Shown here: piece by piece, positions 1-5,284 of the stretch
Numbering within the stretch: position 1 is the first letter of the stretch
Layout: every line of letters begins with the position of its first letter
Assembly: GCA_021794775.1 (NCBI GenBank)
Contig: JAJYQG010000151.1
Coordinates: forward strand, 1 to 9,774
DNA from: Pseudomonadota bacterium
GTDB taxonomy: Bacteria > Pseudomonadota > Gammaproteobacteria > Burkholderiales > Ferrovaceae
Length of the DNA stretch: 9,774 nucleotides
Reading direction: 5' to 3'
Made by a program: the position numbers and the translations under genes
The notes under the pieces: model-generated
Told to the model about the DNA's origin: nothing
The model's input: the letters and a program-made list of their open reading frames with translations, nothing else
Databases searched by the model: none

Positions 1-153
<153 letters not shown>

Positions 154-384
154 TTACTGAGCTACCGGTTTTTTGTGATGGTGCTTGCGGGCGTGCGCGT
201 GATGGTGATGGTGTTTATGTTTCTTGACTCCCTTGGAGGGGGGTTCGGCTGGGGCTGCGGAGGCCGGTGCAACACTGGCGGGTGCGGCCATGGGCGCGGC
301 GCTGGGGGCTTTCGCCGCAGGATCGGCGGCAACGACCAGGGTGGAAGCCATGAGCAGGCTGGTGAAAAGCAGGGATTTCTTCAT
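154..384 (-). CDS. Small exported alanine/proline- and histidine-rich protein
   Basis: This encodes a 76-residue protein I cannot assign to a named family. Residues 1-20 form a convincing signal peptide: MKKS, then a hydrophobic stretch, with V-A-A before a likely cleavage at residue 20/21. Residues 21-51 are a low-complexity Ala/Pro linker. The C-terminal 25 residues are strongly basic and histidine-rich, with 10 His among Lys/Arg, including a run of five. The design suggests a periplasmic or outer-surface protein that could bind metal ions (Ni, Zn, Cu, Co) or act as a buffer or polyanion binder, but this is inference from composition only. The start is the ATG at 382-384, with a weak AAAGG 5-9 nt upstream. 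The stop is TAA at 154-156. The signal peptide plus tail makes it more believable than the antisense reading of the same DNA. Confidence 0.75.
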   Translation of the reverse strand: MKKSLLFTSLLMASTLVVAADPAAKAPSAAPMAAPASVAPASAAPAEPPSKGVKKHKHHHHHAHARKHHHKKPVAQ

Positions 385-513
385 GATGGGCCTTTGCAGG
401 GTGGGTCAAAGATGACGGCAACGAGCCCGACAGGCGGGCTTCACAGGGAACAACGTCTGAGAAGCTGAATGCGTTGACTGGCGTCGCGCCTGCCATGTTG
501 GGGGCAGAGGTCG

Positions 514-519
514 TATAAT
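514..519 (+). promoter_or_regulatory. Probable -10 element of the icd promoter
   Basis: A perfect TATAAT hexamer lies 36 nt before the icd start codon and predicts a transcript beginning near 526 with a leader of about 30 nt. The -35 position at 17 bp spacing (491-496, TGCCAT) is a poor match to TTGACA. A TTGACT at 474-479 is too far away (34 bp) to serve. The promoter may therefore depend on an activator or be weak at -35. Confidence 0.5.
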
Positions 520-555
520 GGGAGTCTCAATCCCCCTATTTTTCCGAGATCGATC

Positions 556-1800
556 ATGAGCCACTCGTATCAGCACGTCAAGGTTCCCGCTGCGGGAGAA
601 AAGATTCATTTTGTGGATGGGAAGATGCAGGTTCCCGACCAGCCCATCATCCCTTTCATCGAAGGTGACGGGATTGGCGTGGACATTACCCCGGTCATGA
701 AGTCGGTGGTCGATGCCGTTGTGGAAAAAACCTATGGCGGCAAGCGCAAGATTGTCTGGATGGAGGTTTATGCCGGAGAGAAATCCGTGGGCCTTTATGG
801 CGACAATATCTGGCTTCCGGAAGAGACCCTGCAGATTCTTGCGGAGTATGTGGTATCGATCAAAGGCCCCCTGACCACCCCGGTGGGTGGCGGCATTCGT
901 TCCATCAACGTGGCCCTGCGACAGCAACTGGATCTCTACGTTTGTCTGCGTCCGGTGCGTTGGTTCACGGGTGTGCCCAGTCCGGTGCGCGAACCTCAGA
1001 ATACCGACATGGTGATTTTCCGTGAGAATTCGGAAGACATCTATGCCGGCATCGAGTGGGCGGCAGAGACTCCCGAAGCCCGGCGTATCATCGATTTTCT
1101 GCGTCAGGAGATGAAGGTTAGCGCCATCCGCTTTCCCGAAACCTCCGGGATTGGCATCAAACCCGTATCGCGCGAAGGAACCGAACGCTTGGTGCGTCGT
1201 GCGGTGCAATATGCCCTCGACAATCAGCGTCGCTCGGTGACCCTGGTGCATAAGGGCAACATCATGAAATACACCGAGGGGGCCTTCAAAAGCTGGGGTT
1301 ATGACCTATGCCGCCGTGAGTTTGGTGCGGAACTTCTGGACGGCGGGCCCTGGATGCGTCTGCCCAATGGACTCGTCATCAAGGATGTGATTGCCGATGC
1401 TTTCCTGCAACAGATTCTTTTGCGCCCTGCGGAATACGATGTCATCGCCACGCTCAATCTGAACGGCGATTACATTTCCGACGCGTTGGCAGCTCAGGTG
1501 GGTGGCATTGGCATTGCCCCTGGCGCCAATCTTTCCGATACGGTGGCGATGTTTGAGGCGACCCATGGCACTGCGCCCAAGTACGCGGGCAAAGACTATG
1601 TCAATCCCGGATCGTTGATTCTGTCTGCGGAAATGATGTTGCGTCACATGGGTTGGACCGAGGCCGCCGATGCTTTGATCCAGACCATGGAAAAGACCAT
1701 AGGGGCCAGGACGGTCACCTATGATTTTGCCCGTCTCATGGATGGAGCCCAGCAGGTTTCCTGTTCCGGTTTTGGTGCGGCTTTGGTGGCCAACCTCTAA
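556..1800 (+). CDS. icd: NADP-dependent isocitrate dehydrogenase
   Basis: This encodes a 414-residue protein close to the E. coli Icd in sequence and length (416). It oxidatively decarboxylates isocitrate to 2-oxoglutarate in the TCA cycle, making NADPH; it is cytosolic and usually homodimeric. Visible substrate residues are S116, N118 and R122 in [13 protein letters not shown], then R132 and R156. The catalytic pair Y163 and K233, and the metal-binding aspartates D281, D305 and D309 (NGDYISDAL), are all present. The NADP-specificity residues K342, Y343, Y389 and R393 are conserved, which argues against an NAD-dependent enzyme. S116 corresponds to the serine that AceK phosphorylates in E. coli; whether AceK exists here cannot be seen. 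The only difference from E. coli noted is a loop about five residues shorter near residue 270. It starts at ATG 556, with a weak GAG-type ribosome-binding site, and appears monocistronic behind the TATAAT at 514. Confidence 0.98.
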   Translation: MSHSYQHVKVPAAGEKIHFVDGKMQVPDQPIIPFIEGDGIGVDITPVMKSVVDAVVEKTYGGKRKIVWMEVYAGEKSVGLYGDNIWLPEETLQILAEYVVSIKGPLTTPVGGGIRSINVALRQQLDLYVCLRPVRWFTGVPSPVREPQNTDMVIFRENSEDIYAGIEWAAETPEARRIIDFLRQEMKVSAIRFPETSGIGIKPVSREGTERLVRRAVQYALDNQRRSVTLVHKGNIMKYTEGAFKSWGYDLCRREFGAELLDGGPWMRLPNGLVIKDVIADAFLQQILLRPAEYDVIATLNLNGDYISDALAAQVGGIGIAPGANLSDTVAMFEATHGTAPKYAGKDYVNPGSLILSAEMMLRHMGWTEAADALIQTMEKTIGARTVTYDFARLMDGAQQVSCSGFGAALVANL

Positions 1801-1874
1801 ACCCGGGAGGGGTCGGTGTTGCACTGCGGGGAGCGCAGATCACAGCACTCCGCGGACTGTGTTACGATAGTCCC

Positions 1875-1940
1875 ATGCTTGAGACCATCACCATCATCCT
1901 TTTCCTGGCCGCCGTTGCGTTTGTGATGTTTACGGGCTGA
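1875..1940 (+). CDS. Possible 21-residue single-pass membrane peptide
   Basis: This short open frame starts MLETITIILFLAAVAF and ends with Met-Phe-Thr-Gly before TGA. Residues 4-20 are almost wholly hydrophobic, enough for one transmembrane helix, as in known bacterial small membrane proteins. In-frame codons mostly end in G or C, like the neighbouring genes. An in-frame TAG lies just upstream (1869-1871), so ATG 1875 is the only start. There is no Shine-Dalgarno. A TACGAT hexamer at 1863-1868 would place a transcription start at or very near the ATG, so a leaderless mRNA is possible; no -35 box is evident. It fills an otherwise empty 141-nt gap between icd and smpB and runs into smpB tail to tail. 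It resembles no named family that I recognise and could be chance. Confidence 0.35.
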   Translation: MLETITIILFLAAVAFVMFTG

Positions 1941-1948
1941 ATCAGCCC
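1934..1948. terminator. 15-bp palindrome joining the small ORF and smpB stops
   Basis: GGGCTGAATCAGCCC is a perfect palindrome around a single central A and can form a 6-bp GC-rich stem with an AAT loop in either RNA. It contains the TGA of the 1875 reading frame and the TGA of smpB on the other strand. It sits exactly between two convergent genes, where a bidirectional terminator is expected. Neither strand has a T-run after it, so Rho-independent termination would be weak. Confidence 0.35.
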
Positions 1949-2385
1949 TGCTTCATCCAGCGTTGTTTTTCGCGTGCCCAGTCTTTCTCCTTTTCGGCTT
2001 CACGTTTATCGTGAAGCTTTTTCCCTTTGGCAAGGCCGATTTCCGCTTTGATGCGTCCTTTGCTGAAATGGAGGTTGAGCGGAACCAGGGTGTAACCGGC
2101 CCGTTCGACTTTGCCAATCAGCTTGGCGATTTCGGCGGCATGCAGCAAAAGTTTGCGCGTCCGCGTCGGGTCCGGGTGAATGTGGGTCGATGCGGTGGGC
2201 AACGGGCTGATGTGGGCGCCGATCAACGCCAACTCTCCGGCCAGAATCACCACATAGGCTTCGCGGATCTGGACTCGTCCAGCGCGGATGGCTTTCACTT
2301 CCCAGCCCTCCAGCACCAGCCCGGCTTCGTAGCGTTCCTCAATGAAGTAGTCGTGAAAGGCTTTACGGTTGTCGATCAGGCTCAT
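1942..2385 (-). CDS. smpB: SsrA-binding protein SmpB
   Basis: SmpB (147 residues here) binds tmRNA (SsrA) and escorts it to stalled ribosomes for trans-translation in the cytoplasm. The sequence carries the family signature throughout: [18 protein letters not shown] and [12 protein letters not shown] at the N-terminus, GAHISPL and [11 protein letters not shown] in the central OB-fold, and [11 protein letters not shown] followed by [12 protein letters not shown] before the lysine/arginine-rich C-terminal tail that enters the decoding site. The start is the ATG at 2383-2385, with GGAAGA about ten nt upstream. It lacks the 10-15 residue N-terminal extension of the enterobacterial protein, as I recall is usual in betaproteobacteria. 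It diverges from ratA across 47 nt, the conserved smpB/ratA/ratB arrangement. Confidence 0.97.
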   Translation of the reverse strand: MSLIDNRKAFHDYFIEERYEAGLVLEGWEVKAIRAGRVQIREAYVVILAGELALIGAHISPLPTASTHIHPDPTRTRKLLLHAAEIAKLIGKVERAGYTLVPLNLHFSKGRIKAEIGLAKGKKLHDKREAEKEKDWAREKQRWMKQG

Positions 2386-2411
2386 GATGGGGTATCTTCC
2401 GATAATCTCGC

Positions 2412-2417
2412 ATTTTA
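2412..2417 (-). promoter_or_regulatory. Candidate smpB -10 element
   Basis: On the minus strand the hexamer reads TAAAAT (5 of 6 matches to TATAAT) and lies 26 nt before the smpB start codon, inside the 47-nt smpB/ratA gap. No good -35 is visible at 16-18 bp; that position falls in the first codons of ratA. On the plus strand a GATAAT at 2401-2406 could serve ratA, also without a clear -35. Confidence 0.3.
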
Positions 2418-2432
2418 CCCTAGGCAGCTGAC

Positions 2433-2867
2433 GTGACGCGTGTAGAAAAGACGGTTCTGGTGTTGTATTCGGCAGAACGCATGTACGGACTGATTGTGGA
2501 CGTGCCGAATTATCCCCATTTTTTGCCCTGGTGCAGTGCCGCTGAGGTGCATGAGCGTCACGGAGATGACATGCGCGCCACCCTGCATATCCATTTTCAC
2601 GGACTGCGTCAGCATTTCACCACCCACAATACGGGAACGCCTTTTGAGTCGGTGGTGATGGAGCTGGAACAAGGCCCGTTCCAGCATCTGCGCGGAGAAT
2701 TTCGTTTGGTTGCACGGGGGGCTGAAGCGTGCCGCATTGAATTTTCCCTTGAGTGGCGTTTTTCAGGGTTCCTTCTGGAAAAAATGGTGGGGCCGGTGTT
2801 TCAGACCATGGCCAATACCATGGTCGATGCTTTTGTGAAGCGCGCCGACGATCTCTACGGCGGGTGA
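2433..2867 (+). CDS. ratA: RatA / COQ10-like START-domain protein
   Basis: This 144-residue single-domain protein belongs to the polyketide cyclase/START superfamily, in the Coq10/RatA (YfjG) branch. Recognisable parts are the N-terminal [22 protein letters not shown], the FTTHNTG strand, [10 protein letters not shown], and the C-terminal helix [18 protein letters not shown]. The mitochondrial relatives bind coenzyme Q. E. coli RatA was reported as a ribosome-association toxin, so two roles are on record and the sequence alone cannot choose between them. The start must be the GTG at 2433: a TAG lies in frame at 2421-2423 and the next ATG would remove the first strand. A weak AGG precedes it. 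It is followed by ratB, with which it is almost certainly cotranscribed. Confidence 0.92.
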   Translation: MTRVEKTVLVLYSAERMYGLIVDVPNYPHFLPWCSAAEVHERHGDDMRATLHIHFHGLRQHFTTHNTGTPFESVVMELEQGPFQHLRGEFRLVARGAEACRIEFSLEWRFSGFLLEKMVGPVFQTMANTMVDAFVKRADDLYGG

Positions 2868-2872
2868 ACGGT

Positions 2873-3142
2873 ATGCGCGTTCAGGTGGTGTATGCCTTGC
2901 CCGGGCTCCAGGTGTTGCGGCAGGTGGAGCTGGCAGAAGGGGCTTTGCTGGAGCACGCCCTGACCGATTCGGGTTTGTTGCAGGATTTTCCCGAGATCGA
3001 CCTGGCCTCGCACCATGCGGTGGGTATTTCGGGTCGGGTGCGCAGCCTGTCCACGCCGCTGCGCGAAGGGGATCGGGTGGAAATTTATCGTCCGCGCCAG
3101 GTGGACCCCAAGGCCAAACGGCGCGAACGGCTCAGGGGCTGA
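2873..3142 (+). CDS. ratB: RatB / RnfH-family ubiquitin-like-fold protein
   Basis: This encodes an 89-residue protein of the RnfH/UPF0125 family, a beta-grasp fold related to ThiS and MoaD. It is recognised by VVYALPGLQ near the N-terminus, the central DSGLLQDFPEIDL, and the near-invariant GDRVEIYRPRQVDPKAKRRERL at the C-terminus. The biochemical role is unsettled, although its genetic partner is ratA. It lacks the C-terminal Gly-Gly of sulfur carriers, ending in Leu-Arg-Gly. The chosen ATG at 2873 has GGGTGA five nt upstream. An in-frame GTG at 2864 overlapping the ratA stop as GTGA would add three residues and is a real alternative. Its last 11 nt overlap the end of the convergent MarR gene. 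Confidence 0.92.
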   Translation: MRVQVVYALPGLQVLRQVELAEGALLEHALTDSGLLQDFPEIDLASHHAVGISGRVRSLSTPLREGDRVEIYRPRQVDPKAKRRERLRG

Positions 3143-3608
3143 CGTCGTCGTCTTCTTCGGCGCGATCCCGTTCCAGAATTTGGCGCAACGCATTCAAATG
3201 TTGTTGCAATGCGCTCAGTTCGGCATCCGTCAGCGGCGCAAAGAGCTTGTCGAGATAGGCCAGATGGGTCGGGAAAATGGCGTGAAACAGCGCATCACCG
3301 GTGGGACTCAGCTGAACCAGGGTGCTGCGACCATCTTCGGGATGCGGGGCACGGCGAATCAGCCCCTTGTTTTCGAGGCGATCCAGCACGCCGGTAAGGG
3401 TTCCCTTGACCATCAGGGTCTTGTCGCCGATGTCGCGGCAACTGAGCCCCTCGGTGTTGCCCAGGGTGGCGATGACGTCGAATTGACTGGTGGTCAGCCC
3501 CAGGCTGCGAATATGTTTCGACGAGACGCCGTCGAACGCCTGATAAGCGCGTACCAATTCGCGTAACGCCGGAAGAAAGCGGGTACAGGAAGGTTCGGTT
3601 GTCGACAT
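3132..3608 (-). CDS. MarR-family transcriptional regulator
   Basis: This encodes a 158-residue winged-helix repressor of typical MarR length. The layout is an N-terminal dimerisation helix (residues 10-35), a helix-turn-helix with recognition helix around 67-80 (VKGTLTGVLDRLE), the beta wing 83-100 with the family DGRS motif (D92, R94, S95), and a C-terminal dimerisation helix ending in an acidic tail (EEDDD). There are two cysteines, C8 and C57. C57 lies in the HTH region and could be thiol-reactive, but this is speculation. The start is ATG 3606-3608, with no Shine-Dalgarno. It is transcribed away from the CDGSH/flavodoxin operon, with a palindrome in between that is its likely operator, so autoregulation and control of that operon are expected. 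The inducer is unknown. Its 3' end overlaps ratB by 11 nt. Confidence 0.93.
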   Translation of the reverse strand: MSTTEPSCTRFLPALRELVRAYQAFDGVSSKHIRSLGLTTSQFDVIATLGNTEGLSCRDIGDKTLMVKGTLTGVLDRLENKGLIRRAPHPEDGRSTLVQLSPTGDALFHAIFPTHLAYLDKLFAPLTDAELSALQQHLNALRQILERDRAEEDDDVSP

Positions 3609-3630
3609 GGTGTAAGGTGTGTGGCGGGTA

Positions 3631-3659
3631 TTGGCAAGTTTAGTACGAACGCGTACAAT
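3631..3659 (+). promoter_or_regulatory. Sigma70-type promoter of the CDGSH/flavodoxin operon
   Basis: TTGGCA at 3631-3636 and TACAAT at 3654-3659 are separated by exactly 17 bp, each differing from consensus at one or two positions. This is the clearest promoter in the window. It predicts a start near 3666 and a leader of about 34 nt before the CDGSH start codon at 3700. Confidence 0.75.
3643..3656. promoter_or_regulatory. Probable MarR operator (GTACG-aacg-CGTAC)
   Basis: This is a perfect 5-bp inverted repeat around four bases, set in flanks TTTA and AAT. It lies between the -35 and -10 of the promoter above and covers the first half of the -10, the position expected for repression by steric block. 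It is the only palindrome of this kind in the gap between the marR gene and the operon. MarR proteins bind imperfect palindromes of 14-20 bp as dimers, which fits. The same DNA should lie in or near the divergent marR promoter. Confidence 0.6.
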
Positions 3660-3687
3660 GTAGTTGAATCAACAAGCGCCATCTTAC

Positions 3688-3692
3688 AGGAG
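3688..3692 (+). promoter_or_regulatory. Ribosome-binding site fixing the CDGSH start
   Basis: AGGAG is followed by seven nt and ATG at 3700. The in-frame ATG at 3694 is only one nt away and the TTG at 3664 lies upstream of the site, so 3700 is the start. Confidence 0.8.
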
Positions 3693-3699
3693 AATGACA

Positions 3700-3909
3700 A
3701 TGCCTCATGCCGTTGAAGTCAAAAAAGGTCAAGAATATTGGTTATGTGCGTGTGGAAAAAGCCCGGATGGGCTGTGCAACGGGTCCCATGAAGGCTCCGG
3801 CAAGACTCCGCACCAGTACGTCGCTGAAAAAGATGAAACATTGTTCATCTGCGGTTGTGGGCAGTCTTTCGACAGTCCGTTTTGTGACGGTACCCACAAC
3901 ACCCTCTAA
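3700..3909 (+). CDS. Double CDGSH-type iron-sulfur protein
   Basis: This encodes a 69-residue soluble protein with two CDGSH iron-sulfur motifs, which in this family each hold a redox-active [2Fe-2S] cluster through three Cys and one His. The first motif has ligands C16, C18, C26 and H30 (CACGKSPDGLCNGSH). The second has C51, C53, C62 and H66 (CGCGQSFDSPFCDGTH) and matches the full consensus. The first is one residue shorter between the second and third Cys, lacks the usual proline, and reads CNGSH rather than CDGSH. There is no signal or membrane segment, unlike the anchored single-motif mitochondrial mitoNEET; mitochondrial CISD3 also carries two motifs. It is first in an operon with the flavodoxin-like gene 24 nt downstream, so electron exchange with a flavin or redox sensing is a reasonable inference. 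Confidence 0.9.
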   Translation: MPHAVEVKKGQEYWLCACGKSPDGLCNGSHEGSGKTPHQYVAEKDETLFICGCGQSFDSPFCDGTHNTL

Positions 3910-3921
3910 CGCATGATTTTT

Positions 3922-3926
3922 GGGAG
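3922..3926 (+). promoter_or_regulatory. Ribosome-binding site fixing the flavodoxin-like start
   Basis: GGGAG is followed by seven nt and ATG at 3934. This rules out the earlier in-frame ATG at 3913, which precedes the site. Confidence 0.75.
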
Positions 3927-3933
3927 TCCAAAC

Positions 3934-4491
3934 ATGACTTCGATTGCCGTAGTATTTCACAGCGGGTATGGCCATACCTTGAGACAGGCTGAGGCGGTGG
4001 CGCAAGGTGCAGGAGGGATTCTCTTGCCCATCGATCAAGATGGGTTGCTCACGGATGAGCAATGGGCCGTGTTGAATCACGCCCCCGCCATCGTGATGGG
4101 ATCGCCCACTTACATGGGTAGCGTTTCCTGGCAGTTCAAGAAGTTTGCCGATGCCACGTCGCGTTTGTGGATGGCTCAGGCGTGGAAGGACAAACTGTTC
4201 GCCGGCTTCACCAATTCCGCCACGATGAACGGTGACAAGCTCTCCACGTTGCATTACCTCTACACCCTGGCCATGCAGCATAGTGGCCTTTGGGTGGGGA
4301 CTGGTTTGATGCCATCCAACAGCAAGGCTGCGCAGCGCAACGACATCAACTATGTGGGCGCATTCTCCGGGGCCATGATGCAAACCCCGTCGGATGCTTC
4401 GCCGGATGAAGTGGTTCAGGGAGACCTTGAGACGGCTCGTTTGCTGGGACAGCGGGTTGCCGAATGGACGCGGCGACTCAACCACGTTTGA
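3934..4491 (+). CDS. WrbA-like flavodoxin-fold NAD(P)H-dependent oxidoreductase
   Basis: This encodes a 185-residue protein with a flavodoxin-like fold, most like the WrbA/NAD(P)H:quinone oxidoreductase group. After the first strand (TSIAVVFHS) comes the FMN phosphate loop HSGYGHT at residues 9-15. GSPTYMGSVSWQFKKFAD at 56-73 is the flavin-ring loop and following helix, and FTNSATMNGDK at 92-102 is the third flavin loop. Family members bind FMN and reduce quinones or related acceptors by two electrons using NAD(P)H, protecting against redox cycling. It is slightly shorter than WrbA (about 200 residues). It is cotranscribed with the CDGSH gene 24 nt upstream and likely repressed by the divergent MarR protein, a common arrangement for quinone- or electrophile-responsive reductases. 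The exact substrate cannot be read from sequence, and ordinary FMN reductase activity is an alternative. Confidence 0.85.
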   Translation: MTSIAVVFHSGYGHTLRQAEAVAQGAGGILLPIDQDGLLTDEQWAVLNHAPAIVMGSPTYMGSVSWQFKKFADATSRLWMAQAWKDKLFAGFTNSATMNGDKLSTLHYLYTLAMQHSGLWVGTGLMPSNSKAAQRNDINYVGAFSGAMMQTPSDASPDEVVQGDLETARLLGQRVAEWTRRLNHV

Positions 4492-4520
4492 GGTTTTATC
4501 CGCCTTGCCGTGAATCGGGC

Positions 4521-4526
4521 TACAAT
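4521..4526 (+). promoter_or_regulatory. Candidate -10 element upstream of the YhhQ-type gene
   Basis: TACAAT lies 35 nt before the start codon and directly abuts the left arm of the inverted repeat at 4527. No convincing -35 is seen at 16-18 bp. If it is used, transcription would start near 4533, inside the left arm. Confidence 0.35.
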
Positions 4527-4557
4527 CCGCAGGGAACAGGCTGCTTTCTCCCTGCGG
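4527..4557. repeat. 9-bp inverted repeat (CCGCAGGGA / TCCCTGCGG)
   Basis: The two perfect arms, at 4527-4535 and 4549-4557, are separated by 13 nt and end four nt before the start codon at 4562. The arm centres are 22 bp apart, about two helical turns, so a dimeric DNA-binding protein is possible. In a transcript starting upstream the arms would form a stable hairpin against the start codon. No T-run follows, so it is a poor terminator for the preceding operon. Confidence 0.6.
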
Positions 4558-4561
4558 ACCG

Positions 4562-5281
4562 ATGATACGACCCAATGCCCCCGAAAGAACCTACCGCTAC
4601 TATGACTTGCTCATGGCGGCGTTTGTCTGCATCTTGCTGTGCACCAATCTGATCGGTGCGGCCAAGCAAACGCAGGTCGTTCTTCCTTGGCTGGGCCAAT
4701 GGACGGTGGGCGCTGGTGTGCTGTTCTTTCCCCTTTCCTATTTTTTTGGCGATATCCTGACTGAGGTCTACGGGTATGCCCGTGACCGGCGCGTGGTTTG
4801 GGCGGGTTTCGTGGCGATGGCGTTTGCTTCCCTGATGGCCTGGGTCATTGTGGCCTTGCCACCGGCCCATAATGCGTTCATGGCCGACTATCAGGGGCAG
4901 TTGGCGGGCGTGTTCGGCAATACCTGGCGTGTTGCAGCGGGGTCGATGCTGGCTTACTGGTGTGGCGGCTTTTCCAACAGTTATGTGCTGGCCCGTCTCA
5001 AAATACGAACTCAAGGGAAATGGCTCTGGTTGCGCGCGATTGCCTCGACGGCCGTTGGTGAAGGAATAGACTCGCTGCTGTTTTACGGATTGGCGTTTTA
5101 TGGCGTATGGGATTGGCAAGATTTGCTGGAAGTAGCTACCCTCGAATACGTCATCAAAGTGACGTGGGAAGTGGTGGCGACTCCCTTGACGTATGCGATG
5201 GTTCATTTTCTCAAGCGTGCAGAGCAGGAAGATTTTTACGATACGCATACGCGCTTTACGCCCTTTTCACTGGACGCCTGA
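4562..5281 (+). CDS. yhhQ: Queuosine precursor transporter (YhhQ/VUT family)
   Basis: This encodes a 239-residue inner-membrane protein of the YhhQ/QPTR family, which imports queuosine precursors such as preQ0/preQ1 for modification of tRNA position 34. Hydrophobic segments occur around residues 15-34, 48-64, 79-100, 123-144, 158-182 and 189-217, consistent with six helices. Family motifs visible are FPLSYFFGDILTEVYGYARDRRVVW (56-80), GGFSNSYVLARLK (135-147), RAIASTAVGEGIDSLLF (158-174) and EVVATPLTY (203-211). It starts at ATG 4562; no clear Shine-Dalgarno is seen because the upstream bases form the inverted repeat. mutM begins three nt after its stop, so the two are probably translated from one mRNA. 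Substrate specificity within the family is not certain from sequence. Confidence 0.9.
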   Translation: MIRPNAPERTYRYYDLLMAAFVCILLCTNLIGAAKQTQVVLPWLGQWTVGAGVLFFPLSYFFGDILTEVYGYARDRRVVWAGFVAMAFASLMAWVIVALPPAHNAFMADYQGQLAGVFGNTWRVAAGSMLAYWCGGFSNSYVLARLKIRTQGKWLWLRAIASTAVGEGIDSLLFYGLAFYGVWDWQDLLEVATLEYVIKVTWEVVATPLTYAMVHFLKRAEQEDFYDTHTRFTPFSLDA

Positions 5282-5284
5282 TCC

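Noticed and set aside
424..440. AGCCCG-acagg-CGGGCT hairpin as a terminator
   Set aside because: The stem is only six bp with no T-run on either strand, and it lies upstream of the histidine-rich gene rather than after a gene.
175..468. Plus-strand frame opposite the histidine-rich gene
   Set aside because: Gly/Val/Met-rich product with no domain; the minus-strand frame has a signal peptide and is the better gene.
490..507. CTGCC/GGCAG inverted repeat near the icd -35 region as an operator
   Set aside because: Five-bp arms with an eight-nt spacer are expected by chance at this composition; there is no supporting regulator nearby.
406..1251. 281-codon open frame on the minus strand
   Set aside because: It is antisense to icd, whose protein matches the family from end to end; the product is His/Arg-rich with no recognisable domain.
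1824..1838. CTGCG-gggag-CGCAG hairpin as the icd terminator
   Set aside because: Short stem and no T-tract after it; too weak to call, although it is correctly placed after icd.
4527..4557. preQ1 riboswitch before the queuosine-precursor transporter
   Set aside because: There is a hairpin, but no A-rich tail pairing into the loop (class I) and no class II or III layout; kept only as an unexplained inverted repeat.
3742..4575. 277-codon minus-strand frame opposite the CDGSH and flavodoxin genes
   Set aside because: It covers two well-supported genes with good ribosome-binding sites, and its product has no family features.
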